Made by a program: the position numbers and the translations under genes. From assembly GCA_903632075.3 (NCBI GenBank), contig CAHIKZ030002633.1:2353501-2417500 (forward strand): a stretch of DNA of 64,000 nt. Reading direction: 5' to 3'. The notes beneath the pieces are model-generated. The model did no database searches, was not told the DNA's origin, and saw only the letters and a program-made list of their open reading frames with translations. Shown here piece after piece: positions 22,084 through 33,479 of this stretch; the first letter of the stretch is position 1; every line of letters begins with the position of its first letter. Source of the stretch: Acanthosepion pharaonis. Taxonomy: Eukaryota > Mollusca > Cephalopoda > Sepiida > Sepiidae.

Positions 22084-22310
22084 CGACATTTCAAAGAAGA
22101 AAAGCGAAGCAAAAAAGTTTGAAGAGGAAAAAGAAGACAAAAATAAAGTAAAAGAAGAAAGAGAGAAAAAATAATTTGAAGAGGAAGAAGGCAAAAGAAG
22201 TTTGAAGAGGAAAAAGGAGACAAGAAGAAAGTAAATGAGGAAGAAAGAGAGAAAAAAAAAGAAATTTGAAGAGGAAGAAGAAAATAAAGTTGAGAGGGCT
22301 GAAGATGTTG
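22084..22310. repeat. Homopurine tract with two-level tandem repeat
   Basis: The + strand is almost all A/G for about 220 bp. TTTGAAGAGGAAAAAG and TTTGAAGAGGAAGAAG alternate, and GAAAGAGAGAAAAAA recurs. The 151-codon minus-strand frame over it is Ser/Leu/Phe-rich and an artefact of the tract. Confidence 0.9.
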
Positions 22311-22394
22311 AAGGAGGGAGAAGTTGAAAAATGTAGGAAATAATGGTTATTAATTTATGCATAGAATGAAGAGCTAAGTTTTGATTTCCTGAAG

Positions 22395-22765
22395 AGACAG
22401 GAAAAAGGATCCAGCCATTCGAGAACGAATGCTTGAGAAAGCTCCTTCGCATCTCCATCTGGAAGCACAAAACCAATGACTGTGTGTGGAGCAAGGTCAA
22501 AAGTCTCGTAGGCCAACAGGAATCTCCTCTCGCCACAATTAAGGGTCGGGAGGTTTGGCTACGTCACATGGCATAACAGTATCTGGAAATCATCATGAAA
22601 ATCACTGTTGAAGGCAGATGCAAGCAGAGACGGCAACGCAAAAGCTGGTCAGTCAACATCAAAAAGTGGACAATACCAGAGCTTCTGAGGGCCATCGCCA
22701 ACAGATCGTCTTGGAGGAGGTTTCTTCTACTCTTAGGTCTCCCTGACGATTGAAGTAGTCAGGGG
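22395..22765 (+). pseudogene. LINE family C ORF2 C-terminus, degenerate
   Basis: One frame reads QPFENECLRKLLRISIWKHK and QQESPLATIKGREVWLRHM, then after a stop TVEGRCKQRRQRKSW and SWRRFLLL. This is the C-terminal region of an endonuclease/RT LINE, the same family as the minus-strand copy at 53141-53835, which has GRRKGRQSKGW. The 3' end is just past the GAC GAT TGA stop near 22750. Confidence 0.75.
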
Positions 22766-23154
22766 ACCGAAGATGATGGAGTACTAAAAAAATTACAGAC
22801 AGCAGTGTACTGGATGGTTTCGTTTTCACCCTCTAGTAGCAATCTGCTCAATCGGATGAATATGTGTGACGTAATAAGTAAAGAGTTAGAGTAGCTATGA
22901 CAGCTGCAGGATGCACACAGGATTTATCACTGCTTTCAGAATGATTGTTGGTCGGTAGAAATATTAGGACATTTAGAATATTTGGTAAATGCTCTAAGTT
23001 TATTCTCTTGTAAAAGTTCAGTAATATTTAAATTGGTATATGTATGGCTATACATTTTTTTCACAATTTTTTTCACATAAATTTTCCTTCTTCAACTGAA
23101 TAAGAGATACCATTATTTTTTTTAGGAAACTTTCGGGAATTCCTGTTAAAAAAA

Positions 23155-23638
23155 ACATGATAAAATTCAAAGAAAAGTCTGTAATGTAATCGAACCTGAC
23201 TTGACATCTAGACACTTCTCACCGACGTGACATGGCTTCCCTCTGTCTTTTCTACAAATATTTTCATGTCAATTGTTCTGATGAAATTTTCTCCTTAGTG
23301 CCTCGATTGCATGAATTTACTCGTGATACTAGATTGGCAATTAGGTCTCACTGTTTTACAGTTGAACTAGCTACATGCAACCATCAGGGTTTTTCTAATA
23401 GTTTCTTTCCTCACACTTTTCGTCTGTGGATCTCTTTTCCGATTTTTACTCCCCTGCTATCTACAATCTTCAAAAATTTAAATGCAGTGTCAATCGGCAT
23501 CTTTTGTCTTCCTGGATGCTGTTCCTTTATTGTCCTTTTCTTCACTTCTCCTCACTAAAGTCTTCTCATTCTCTTTCATTCCCTGTAACTCCTCTGTGAC
23601 CGAGAGGCATTATCTCCTTGCTTGGGATGAAATAACTA
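23155..23638 (+). pseudogene. LINE family A 3' end
   Basis: The frame from 23232 reads MASLCLFYKYFHVN, SDEIFSLVPRLHEFTR, HQGFSNSFFPHTFRLW, with upstream HRRD-type coding. The 3' UTR ends TGCTTGGGATGAAATAACTA and runs straight into (TA)n where other copies have an A tail. It lacks the RT palm. Confidence 0.85.
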
Positions 23639-23678
23639 ATATATATATATATATATATATATATAATGTGTGTGTGTA
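23639..23678. repeat. (TA)n-(TG)n microsatellite
   Basis: It follows the LINE A 3' end directly. Confidence 0.95.
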
Positions 23679-23898
23679 AATAACCCGTTTTGGTGAGGAA
23701 AATAGACATTGAAAGAAAAAAAGTGATCAATGTTTCATGACTGGGCATATATATCATTCCCCAAAGTTACCTCTTTCGGCCTGCCACTACTTCATGCAAA
23801 TTTCATGCAAATGGTTATATACAATCTTCAGGCGGCCAACACTGTTTGCTGTTATACCCATCAGGGCGAAACCAAAATGAAAAATTTCGGCTTTTTGG

Positions 23899-23931
23899 AA
23901 ATATATATATATATATATATATGTGTGTGTT
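23899..23931. repeat. (TA)n-(TG)n microsatellite
   Basis: Preceded by GGGCGAAACC and TTTCGGCTTTTTGG, a microsatellite-edge repeat. Confidence 0.95.
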
Positions 23932-24109
23932 ATTTTAATTATGGCATACAAAAGATTTTAAAATAATGCATTCATTGAAGTTCGAATTCGATTAACAAGA
24001 GAAAGTAACTCTCAATCTACGGTCAAAGAATTGCCGACCGACCATTTCTAGGGAATAAGTCGTACTTAGTGATGGTAGTATTTATTTGCTTTCTCATAAT
24101 GTCTTTGTT

Positions 24110-24245
24110 ATACGACTCCCAAGAGGATGCTTCCTCGATCGCTACAATCTGTTCAAGTCAGAGTTAACTGTTAACGTTCCACTTACCCCTTACTATGTAA
24201 CCCTCTACCTCGAATGACTTTTGGGCCTTGTATCAGTAGAACATT
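24110..24245 (-). mobile_element. CAGGAAAC-family element, 5' domain (minus strand)
   Basis: The minus strand reads GATACAAGGCCCAAAAG, TTCGAGGTAGAGGGTTAC, and ends with GAGGAAGCATCCTCTTGGGA as in the copy at 10650-10815. Confidence 0.6.
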
Positions 24246-24424
24246 ATTGTAAAAGAAAAGGTAAATACGACACAAAGTGAGCTTTACTGTATCGGGCAAA
24301 GGCAAAATTTACCCAATCTCCGACCTAGAACTTAATTATTTTCCCAATGCGTTCAGGTGCGTATCTCTCCACGTACTGTGTTCACGCGAATACAACTTAC
24401 ATTATAATCCTGAACGATCACATT

Positions 24425-24425
<1 letters not shown>

Positions 24426-24475
<50 letters not shown>
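24426..24475. repeat. (TATC)n microsatellite
   Basis: About 12 perfect TATC units. Confidence 0.97.
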
Positions 24476-24476
<1 letters not shown>

Positions 24477-24838
24477 AAGTAAACCAAGTTAACGGCATAG
24501 CACCAAAAACAACTAATATCAATACTAAGTTTGCCAAAGGAAACATCATGAAACAGGAAAGAAAGAGAAAAACCATGAAGAGAGAGCGAGAGAAAAGAAA
24601 CACATACCTACAAAGCAGATAAATCGCTAAATGCCTCTAGACTTTAAATTGAAATCGAGCTGTAAGGCTGCCAAATAGCAAAAAGCACTTAGAAACTCCA
24701 ATCAAAATAGTAGTTCTGAATTTCATGCTACGGCGACTGTCATACGACAAGTTCATGTCTTGTCATCTGAGGATCGCCTTATCGTGAAACAAGTTACGAT
24801 TTGCATCGGTATCCTGGAGCGCTGTTTTGTTCTTGTTA

Positions 24839-24839
<1 letters not shown>

Positions 24840-24891
<52 letters not shown>
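24840..24891. repeat. (TA)n microsatellite
   Basis: About 26 TA units. Immediately after comes a repeat with TTTCGGC and TTTTAGCCACTATC (24946-24972), also seen at 29310-29325. Confidence 0.95.
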
Positions 24892-24894
<3 letters not shown>

Positions 24895-25070
24895 TTAAGG
24901 CATAAAATATGTAAAAATTGTTCAAATGTTTTGTATGTCGGAGCGGTTTCGGCTTTTCTTTTAGCCACTATCTAGTATGTTTTTGTTTTCTTTTATTCTA
25001 GCTGATTCTGTAAACATTTTGGGTATGTATGAAGAGTTATGGGATTTTTAAAAATTTTACTTCCTGAATT

Positions 25071-25094
25071 TTCTCTCTCTCTCTCTCTCACTCA

Positions 25095-25161
<67 letters not shown>
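25071..25161. repeat. (CT)n-(CA)n-(TA)n compound microsatellite
   Basis: Three motif blocks in succession. Confidence 0.97.
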
Positions 25162-25754
25162 TAAGATCAGGCTGACAGAAGTGATCGGAATTACTACACG
25201 ACAGCGATGATGTGTGAAAGTCAGTCTTAGCTTGTTAACAACTACTCCAAGACAATGTGATGCACACAAACACATACATATTTTTCTGTACGTGGCTGCT
25301 GGAATCCTTACATTATTTTGGAAGATAGTCACGCAGGTAGATAAACAAACAGAAATGTATAAAGAAATGCAATTTAACCATATCTCGCATTTGGGGATCA
25401 CATTGGCGGAACCCCGTTGAAGCTTAATGTCACTGCACTCCCAGTAATCGGGGATATTAGTTAGCTAAAAATCCCTTTAGGTAAACGCCCTTTCTTTTGT
25501 TTAAGTCAACATGGCAGATTTAGATGCTTCCAACAGTGGCCGAATTCACTGTCGGGGGAACGGGTATGCGAAACAAGCTGCTTAGTCTCCACTACAGACA
25601 CTCGGCATACATGTATTTTTACAGTTTAAGCTTTACATAGCTATTGAACAGGAAATTGAAACTACATCTGTCTCCCGAGTAAGACGATAAGACCTCTGAC
25701 CAGGAGGTTTTTAGGGGCGTGGAACCATCTCTTAATTGTTGGTATTCTCAGGTC

Positions 25755-26580
25755 CATCCTGACCGAGAGTGGTAGCACCTGTCAGCAATAGGCAAATAGT
25801 TAACCCCTAAACTGGAGTCAAAACAGCATGAAAGTGTAACAATAGGTTTTAATACCAGAAATACTTTGTAAAAAATTATTACTAGCAATAAATTTTTGAA
25901 GGAAAAAATTATTACCAGAAATACATTACATTACTATTGTCCTCATCTTTGTCGCCATATTTATCACAACGTTTCGGCCATTGTACGCTCCGTTCTTCTT
26001 CAGGTTGTTGGAATTTCGAACTGAACCCTTTATTTCGCTCACTGGGGTAGACTGTTCTAGTCCCACGTGCCATGTTTGATGGATGTCAGTTATCAGTTAT
26101 CTCTTGTTAATTTTCCCTCTGAAAGTTCTCCACTGCCTTGACCGGGTATTGAACTCACACTATTTGGGTCCTGTCACTGAATCTAACCAACGCCTTTATC
26201 CACTGTGCCATGTGTCCTTGAGGACATCTGGGTATTATAAACCTAATGTCTTCAGCAACCATTTTTACCAGTGCTCAGATAGAAATACATTATTACCAAC
26301 AATACGTTTTTGAAAAAAATATTACCCGCTATACATTTTTTTGAAAAAAAATATTCCCAGCAATACATTTTTGAAGAAAAGATATTACCAGAAATAGATC
26401 TTTTGAAGGAAGGAATATTACCAAATAAGATTTTTGAAGGAAAACAATATTACCAGCAGTACATTTTTGGAAAAAAAATATTACCAGCAATAAAAATTCT
26501 GTCGGCATTAAATAACCCATTGAAGTTGATATGCCTAAAACAAAACAAACCAAATCAAACATTACTGTTTTCTAGATGCA
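25755..26580 (-). mobile_element. Minisatellite-bearing element split by a SINE
   Basis: On the minus strand it begins at about 26580 with GGCATATCAACTTCAATGGG and TTATTTAATGCC, runs through imperfect units of TTTTCAAAAATGTATTGCTGG type, and ends with CCAGTTTAGGGGTTAACTAT and GACAGGTGCTACCAC. A SINE occupies 25929-26280. The frames at 26310-26615 are translations of the minisatellite, not genes. Confidence 0.75.
25929..26280 (-). mobile_element. tRNA-derived SINE with 12-bp target-site duplication
   Basis: It is flanked by AGAAATACATTA at 25917-25928 and 26281-26292. On the minus strand it has A-box-like ATGGCACAGTGGATAAAGGC, B-box-like GTGAGTTCAATACCCGG, AATAAAGGGTTCAGTTCG, CCTGAAGAAGAACGGAGCG, GGCCGAAACGTTGTG and the end AAGATGAGGACAATAG. 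The perfect duplication fixes both boundaries of this family. Confidence 0.9.
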
Positions 26581-27034
26581 AACATTTACTGTATACCCTT
26601 AGGGGCGATTTTTGATCGACAAGATGTAAGTATTTCATAATTTAACATTCGTACCAAATTATGGGTTCGAACCTACGTGTGTGGGTGGTGGTTGTAAAGT
26701 GAAAATTTTGTTGGCACTTTTAGAGTTTTTATGCGTCAAAGCAGCTGGTGTCTGTCAGGATTAATATCTCGGAATGTCATACACTAGTGAGGATGTCTGA
26801 CATAAAGGGATGTCTACAAATGAATAGCAAGGATCAGGGCGGTTGTGTCTGGAGGTCAAGAGGGTGGATAGTTGGATTAGATGACAACGTCGGATAATTC
26901 AGTTAACGAAACGTTTGAAAGCAAAGTTTTCTTTTTTACTTTTTCTCTATACACCCACACACGCATGCGCGCACACACGCGCACATATTTTTGAGGGATC
27001 GGACAGTCAATTTCGTTACACTCACGTAAAAATA

Positions 27035-27140
27035 ACTCTGGGAAAGGTATGAATTCATCTTTTCTCTCCCAGCTATGGGTAAATAGTAGGACAGACTGAG
27101 TCCTATAGCCTGGGGGTGGGTAACTAGTTTAGGAAAGGGA
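27035..27140 (+). mobile_element. Tail fragment of the GGGAAAGGTATGAATCC SINE family
   Basis: TCTGGGAAAGGTATGAATTC, CCCAGCTATGGGTAAATAG and AGTCCTATAGCC, in the order of the full copy at 20828. No head. Confidence 0.6.
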
Positions 27141-27225
27141 CAACTGTAAATTCAAAAAACGTATATATCCCTGGTGAATCACATACTATGCAACTAATGA
27201 AATGACTCTATGATCCCGATAGCAG

Positions 27226-27228
<3 letters not shown>

Positions 27229-27270
<42 letters not shown>
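27229..27270. repeat. (TA)n microsatellite
   Basis: About 21 TA units ending at a Tc1-like terminus. Confidence 0.95.
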
Positions 27271-27273
<3 letters not shown>

Positions 27274-27500
27274 TGCTGTTCGATAAAAGTGACTCACCTG
27301 ATTTTTTTACTTAAAAATCTTTTCGCCTATTGTTTTGGGGGTCAAACCAATTTTTAATCTTACTAATATAAAGACCCCTTCCCGAACCTAGTAAAAAATG
27401 TTTACTCACCGTAAGGTATTCTATTGATAATTATAATTTTGGATATAAATGAGATTTAGGGAAAAACTCTGTGCAAAAAAAAGTGACTAGTAATCAATAG
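27271..27500 (+). mobile_element. Possible Tc1-like left end
   Basis: CAGTGCTGTTCGATAAAAGT starts right after TA and resembles the CAGTGCTGGCCAAAAGT-type ends of Tc1 elements. GCAAAAAAAAGTGACT about 200 bp inward repeats part of it directly (ATAAAAGTGACT), as in IR/DR-type ends. No opposite end or transposase was found. Confidence 0.4.
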
Positions 27501-27847
27501 AAACATGACCGAATAGCTTTAAATAAAGAATAATAGAGATATAATTTATTTATAATAGGTAATATATAAAAGATGTAGCCTCTGTCTATTTGTTATCGAT
27601 CTCCTCTAACGGTTTTGATAGACCTCCATAATCATATATATTCTGAAGCTACATTACCCAGGGTACTTGGATAAGTATATTTCATTTTGATCAAAAGGGG
27701 GCCAACCGGGGGCGGGGCACAACCATCCCACTGAAATTTTTTCCCTTTTATATAAATTAAATTTAAATTTGAAGTTTTCAGTGGTGGTGCACCCCCACAC
27801 TCCCCACTGAAAGTGACCCCAGCAAGGCGTGAGTTATAGTTGTGTGT

Positions 27848-27854
<7 letters not shown>

Positions 27855-27922
<68 letters not shown>
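27855..27922. repeat. (TA)n microsatellite
   Basis: About 34 TA units after a short GT run. Confidence 0.97.
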
Positions 27923-27927
<5 letters not shown>

Positions 27928-28406
27928 TATTATATATATTTACACACTATATAGATATGTAAATATAATTATACTTATATGTGTAGGGTAATAAATTACC
28001 CCAATATATCAGTTTGCGCATTGTTTGAACTGAATGCGAATTTCCCAGCGACATCAGTTGTCGATGTTTGTGTTCAGAAAAAAGCCGGAATGGAATTACT
28101 TGTATTTGACACCATGTCAAGCTAAACACAACATCGTAAAATTCTTTCAAACAGTCTATCTAGGTGGAGCACACCATGAGGGTTAGCTACAAGTTCCTAT
28201 ACGATGCAATATCTATTAGCTGATATCCGAGGTCAGTGGGAACGAATAATTCAAAAAGAAGGATATATTAAAAATGTCTCGAACCAGACAGAGATTACAA
28301 CCGATTGGGCGTGGCAACCGTCTCTTAAAGTAGACGAGTTTATCTATTCAACTGGCACATTTTGATATTATTGTTAGATACTAGGGGTGATCTGGGTTAT
28401 ATTGTA

Positions 28407-28436
28407 ATCTCTCTCTCTTTCTCTCTCTCACACACA

Positions 28437-28485
<49 letters not shown>
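28407..28485. repeat. (CT)n-(CA)n-(TA)n compound microsatellite
   Basis: Three blocks in the same order as at 25071-25161. Confidence 0.97.
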
Positions 28486-28486
<1 letters not shown>

Positions 28487-28597
28487 CTTATTTTGTGCTT
28501 CTTAACATATGAAAAACCTAACGTCATACGAAAATTAGATTCTGAGAAATGGATAAAAATATTCAAAATTGATGGGTGTACGAATAATTTCGTCGTT

Positions 28598-28600
<3 letters not shown>

Positions 28601-28645
<45 letters not shown>
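28601..28645. repeat. (TA)n microsatellite
   Basis: About 22 TA units. Confidence 0.95.
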
Positions 28646-28647
<2 letters not shown>

Positions 28648-28918
28648 GGGATAGCTCTAGTGGTAACTCAAGTTTCACGCTCATTGAACGATTTTGAGCG
28701 GGTAACTCCAGTTAGGACTAGAGACATCCTTTCGTAGGATTTAACGTTGGTAACCGTTTTTTGCTGGGTGTAGGCAATCTAGATTTTGAGCACTTTATTT
28801 TAGTGAGTAGGTAAGTTTGATTTAAAACCTTTTTCCGCTTTTTTTTCAGTATGATTGGTTCTATTTGAGATAACAGTTTTAGTTTTAGGCAAGTTTACCG
28901 TTGCTTCACCAACGATTT

Positions 28919-28920
<2 letters not shown>

Positions 28921-28968
<48 letters not shown>
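28921..28968. repeat. (TA)n microsatellite
   Basis: About 23 TA units. Confidence 0.95.
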
Positions 28969-28972
<4 letters not shown>

Positions 28973-29166
28973 CAAATCAACACTGCATGATGATGATGTC
29001 AATTTCATGCCTTAAGTAATCATCAGAATTGATTTCTGTGCCAACGCTTCTTTTTTTTATCTACAAACGTTCTAGATATTGGGTACTTTTCTTATGAATA
29101 CAGTAAATTTTAAACTATATATATATATATATTGTGTATTTAGCCAGCAATTCTTCATTTATGTAT

Positions 29167-29540
29167 GTTTCATTAAAAACGACAGACTACGATTAAGCTT
29201 TTTATTTAATTTTTCTTGTGTTTGAACAACTGTTTTCATTTTTTGACACAGGCTGTGTAGAAACTGTCCAAATGTCCTATAATTGCGAGCGCTTTCGGCT
29301 ATTTTTAGCCACTATCAAGGATGATTATATTTTTTCAATTTAATTCGCTGTGTCCGTTGTGTGTATGTTTTTAGAAAATATAAAAATCCATAAACCATAA
29401 AGTTTCATTAAAGGCAACTGACAAGGTACTGCGATTAAGGTTTTTATTTAATTTCTTTTGCTTTCATTCGTACAGGTGTTTTATTTTCTTGGCATAATCA
29501 GTCTAAAAGCTGTCGAAATGTTCTATAAACCCGTTTCACA
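29167..29540. repeat. Diverged tandem duplication with period about 235 bp
   Basis: GTTTCATTAAA, CGATTAAG, TTTTTATTTAATTT and a GTC-AAATG-TCTATAA block occur in the same order at 29167-29300 and 29401-29535. TTTTAGCCACTATC after the first unit links it to 24960. Confidence 0.65.
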
Positions 29541-29644
29541 TACTTTATTTACAAACTAGGAAACACTTGTACGACTGAAAAAAAAATAAATAAAAAGTTT
29601 ACTTTAATGGAACTTGTATAAAAAAATTTGCTGCCCAAATTTAC

Positions 29645-29647
<3 letters not shown>

Positions 29648-29716
<69 letters not shown>
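29648..29716. repeat. (TA)n microsatellite
   Basis: About 34 TA units. Confidence 0.97.
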
Positions 29717-29718
<2 letters not shown>

Positions 29719-29719
29719 A

Positions 29720-30135
29720 TTATAGAGAAATGTTCATTTGAATAGTCTTGTCAATATCGAAACGCCACCACCAATTGTTCTAAATGTCAGCAATTCTTCT
29801 AAATGTCTATCCATTCTTTGGAAGGATGACAATCCAGTGGCTCTAACTAAACAAAGGGAACACGTGTGTGTCGTTGTATCACCACACTTATTTGCACTAG
29901 ACTTTTGTCGCACACTGAAGCTACCTCGCCTAAAGATCAAGCACAGACGGTGCACTGACATGAGTACTACTACATCACTGGATGATTGAAGACTGATTTC
30001 TATCAGAATATCTACTGTAAACATGTCAAATCTATCTTGTTCAAATTTTCCCAATTTATCGTGAAGGAGTGCTCAATGTCAGATTGCTTATAGATATAGA
30101 TATTGTAATCATGCCAATCAATTTCTATACCCAAC
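29720..30135. other. Microsatellite-bounded segment, no gene recognised
   Basis: Two overlapping frames (106 codons minus, 83 codons plus) cover 29734-30054. Neither has a recognisable domain and there is no basis to prefer one. Confidence 0.4.
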
Positions 30136-30157
30136 CCTCTCTCTCTTTCGCTCTCTC

Positions 30158-30201
<44 letters not shown>
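30136..30201. repeat. (CT)n-(TA)n microsatellite
   Basis: CT-rich run, then about 20 TA units. Confidence 0.95.
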
Positions 30202-30202
<1 letters not shown>

Positions 30203-31725
30203 TAGGGGGAAAGAAAGGATAACCAGATCATGTGAATCAGATTTAGTGATAACTTGCCGTCTTTCTTTTTTGAGGAGTAGTTTTTGGGAGTTAATGTAAA
30301 CGTGATATATGAGTTAGTATTCTTTGGTAGATGTGGGAACTCGTTGATAAGTTAATTTTTTTCTTGGTCAAATTCCTCGAGATATATATATATATATATA
30401 TGCGTGTGTGTGTCCGGGTACAGAAAAAACAACCAAGTACAAAATTCAATGGATGTTTTTAATTTGTAAATCATGTCAAATAGAAGCCAGCATTGGCATT
30501 TAGGTTCTCTCTGACGGCGTTTCTAGCCAGGGCTGACTGTGTGTGTCTTTTTTTTTTTTGTATGGTATAGTTTTCAGAGTCTTTTCACCCGTTGTAATTC
30601 TGAATTTAAGTCAGGTGTCATATGAAACCAAACGCACCGCCCATGAAAAAGCGTTTAATTATTTGCTATGAAGAAAATACCTTTAATCTGGGTCATATGA
30701 AATATTCTAACCAACCATTCATTAAAACAGTCCCCCAAATAAATAAATAAATAAAATTATCATGTGTATCGCAAGTAACACGAATCAAACAGGAAATAAG
30801 AAAAAAAGTAGATAAATATCTCGAACAATCCTAAGTTGTTCGAATTTCTAGGAGGAAATATTTTCATTCTTAATCTTTTAGTTTTTCTTTCTTATTTTCG
30901 TTGTTTAATCTTGAAGCTCTCAGGGTGTGTTTGCCTTCTGCGAAAGTATTCTGGCTTTGAAAATGGAACTATTTAAATATACTGGCCCGCTCATATATAT
31001 ATATATATATATTAAAAAGAAGAGAGAAACCGCAAACGTTTTTGGTTATAAAGTGGATTTTTTTGCTTTATTTTGCATAATTTTGCAACACGGGTTTCGA
31101 GTCTCGCGAACTTCTTCAGACAAAGAGTGGATATCTCCACATATAATTAAAAAGAATTAGTTTTCCTTATGTTTTTGCGATGATAAAAATTCTCGTTGTT
31201 AAACATTCTCTTTTTTTGTGTGGTAGTGACACAAATGTCTTCCTTGAACTGGCAGTGAAAAAGTTCTTCTGCTTGAAGGGTAATAAAACAAAATTGGTCC
31301 GAGAAAGGGTGAGGAAAGATATCTGTATTCTTATCTTTAATGATCCCTGTGTGTTCTTGGATCTATTTCCATTTTTTTGTATTGTGTGTGTTTTTGTTGT
31401 GTGTGTGTGTGTATGTTCATAGCTATCTTTTTGTTAAATTCAATTTAATTTTTAACTTATAAATGCTTCAGAACATTAATACTTATACTTATTTACAGTT
31501 CTGTATTAAAAATTTACCTATTTCTTTTCCTTTCTTTTTAGGTAAGTACCCATTTTGCACCCTGACTGAAGGCCGTCGGTGAGAATATATTTTTCCTTCC
31601 ACTGGAATAGATTTTGTCATTATTGAAACACGCAAAATATTTAGTCTGCAGAAATCTAATATTAAACCTTATCGTGAAGAAATAAAACTTTTGGCTTGGA
31701 AGCAAGAAATTCCCTTCCCCAGATA

Positions 31726-31729
<4 letters not shown>
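30202..31729. other. No gene recognised; short (TA)n at 30381 and 30991
   Basis: Short microsatellites at 30381-30402, 30991-31012 and a (GT)n at 31384-31413. GGGTTTCGAGTCTCGCGAAC with CTTCTTCAGAC near 31090 resembles other TTTCG/CTTCAG repeat tails. Frames here are not convincing. Confidence 0.45.

Positions 31730-31802
<73 letters not shown>
31730..31802. repeat. (TA)n microsatellite
   Basis: About 36 TA units. Confidence 0.97.
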
Positions 31803-31805
<3 letters not shown>

Positions 31806-31984
31806 AATACGTAACTCAGATAAATTACAATAAAAAAAAAAAGAATAAACATTGTGTCTTTACGTCAGAATATTTTTACTAGTGAAGATTTATCCTTGAC
31901 TTGTTTTCAAAGTTTGCCCTGGTTTAAAATCAAAAGGTCTTTACCTTATTTTTAGATAAATTTGCAGCAACACCACCTCAGTCC

Positions 31985-32085
31985 CGGCCCACTCTGTGGC
32001 TGAGATAGTTACGTAATTCTTGAGAATTTTCAGAAGTTGGTGTTTGAACCCAAGAAAAAGTTGGGATTTCATACACTCTACCCAT
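31985..32085 (+). mobile_element. tRNA-like repeat, copy 1
   Basis: CGGCCCACTCTGTGGCTGAG, GTTACGTA, then B-box-like GTGTTTGAACCCAAG and GGGATTTC. It matches 48635-48725 block by block, including both promoter-like boxes. Confidence 0.5.
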
Positions 32086-32284
32086 CAGCACAATGTTCAT
32101 TATTCAATTTCATCGTCGTTGGGATTGTACAGTACTTATGCCGATCATCGTGAGTATCTGTAATTAAGAGATGGTTCACAGGCTGGCCAAGCAGAACATT
32201 TCGGATTTCAGTTCCTTCGTTAGGAACAAACAAGTTAGTGTTAAACTTTTATGTAATATTAGTCTTCCTCTATGACAGTGACAG

Positions 32285-32690
32285 TTAGACAATCTCCTCA
32301 CAGGTGAGTAAGAAACGTGGGGCAACAGAAATGTGTTTATACAGAAGGATGCTGGGAATATCACTGACTGAACATGTGAATAACGAGGAAATTTTCAGGA
32401 AAATGGAAACAAAACGGACGCTTATATTTGGAATCAGACAGAGACAGTTGTTATTTTTTAGGACACATAATGAGGAAGGGGGCTTCGAGAATGTGTCCTT
32501 AAAATGCAAAAGGGACAAATGGGAACAGCGAGTAACTTCCCTAACAAGCTGGTGCAAATTAATAGCAGAATAAGGAGCGGGAGGTATAGTGAAAAGGTAA
32601 ACATTATTAAGAGCTACAAATGATAGGTAGTCGTGAAGAGCCGTCTTCGCCCACTTCCCGAAGAGACACGGCACATGATGACTGAGTTCT
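32285..32690 (+). pseudogene. LINE family B C-terminus
   Basis: Open over 32304-32573: EMCLYRRMLGISLTEHVNNE, KMETKRTLIFGIRQRQLLFF, with R-G-H reduced to R-T-H in the usual FLGHIMRK block, then TSLTSWCKL. Past the stop, LLRAT and HFPKRHGT-like coding marks the normal ORF end near 32677. It is 5' truncated and lacks the endonuclease and RT palm. Confidence 0.8.
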
Positions 32691-33044
32691 GCTTCATATT
32701 TAGTTAAGCATAAATACTTAGGAATAACACTTTTCCTACGCTTTAAATAGGCTATACATCCGGGTCAGGAAATGTAAGGAACTATTTTTCAGGGAGACGT
32801 GATTCTGGCTGTTGCATTGTCAAAAGTCGGGACATTTCTATAATCGTTTAATCTCCGTATTTAAACATTTTCAAATTAATTTCTCAGGAATTTTTTCATG
32901 TGTAAATTAGCCGGATGTGTCATATATAATCATTCACATATATTTATTGCGTTATGATTTGGTTCCACAGTCAGTAGTCAACGATTTTGCAATATTTTTG
33001 TTGTAAATTAATTTAATATGATCGGACGTTAGGGAAATTCAATT

Positions 33045-33165
33045 TGGTTTAATGGTTAACAAACTGGTCTCGCTAGATCAATTTACGACTGAATAGCGAG
33101 TTCGATCCTCACTGGATGCCACATACTTTCGGTTTTGTGTATAGAAAACCCAACACGAGTGGTTG
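33045..33165 (+). mobile_element. tRNA-derived SINE of the GAGTTCGATCCTCACTGG family
   Basis: A-box-like GGTTTAATGGTTAACAAACT, TTACGACTGAATAGC, B box GAGTTCGATCC, then ACTGGATGCCACATACTTTC and TTTGTGTATAGAAAA. It is the same family as 60475-61225. Confidence 0.75.
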
Positions 33166-33325
33166 TTTTCATTCTAAATTGTAAACCCGTATGAGAAAAC
33201 TGCTTCTGTATTTCAAATATCATGTCCAGTTCAGTTATATATATATATATGAATCAGCTAGATTAAAAAAAAAAAAAATTCCCAGCATCCTCGTCTGTGC
33301 ACATGTGTAGTCGCAACAATTTTGT

Positions 33326-33390
33326 CCGATAAAGTCGTAAAGGACGAAACGCATCACAAGGAAACTTTTCCACTTTGTCATACATTCTCT

Positions 33391-33442
<52 letters not shown>
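33326..33442. repeat. Microsatellite-edge motif followed by (CT)n-(TA)n
   Basis: GATAAAGTCGTAAAGGACGA, AACGCATCAC and AAACTTTTCCACTTTGTCAT lead into (CT)n (33388-33409) and (TA)n to 33442. The motif recurs at 18029 and 36345. Confidence 0.75.
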
Positions 33443-33447
<5 letters not shown>

Positions 33448-33479
33448 CAGTCTTTATTTTAGTGAAATCCCGTATTTTA

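Noticed and set aside
22081..22536. 151-codon minus-strand frame, Ser/Leu/Phe-rich
   Set aside because: It is produced by the homopurine tract and has no domain.
26310..26615. Frame encoding a repetitive protein (about 10-residue repeats)
   Set aside because: It reads through the AAAAATGTATTGCTGG minisatellite of a mobile element. The frame differs between copies.
29734..30054. Possible exon on either strand between microsatellites
   Set aside because: Two frames overlap in opposite senses, neither has a known motif, and there is no convincing splice-site support.
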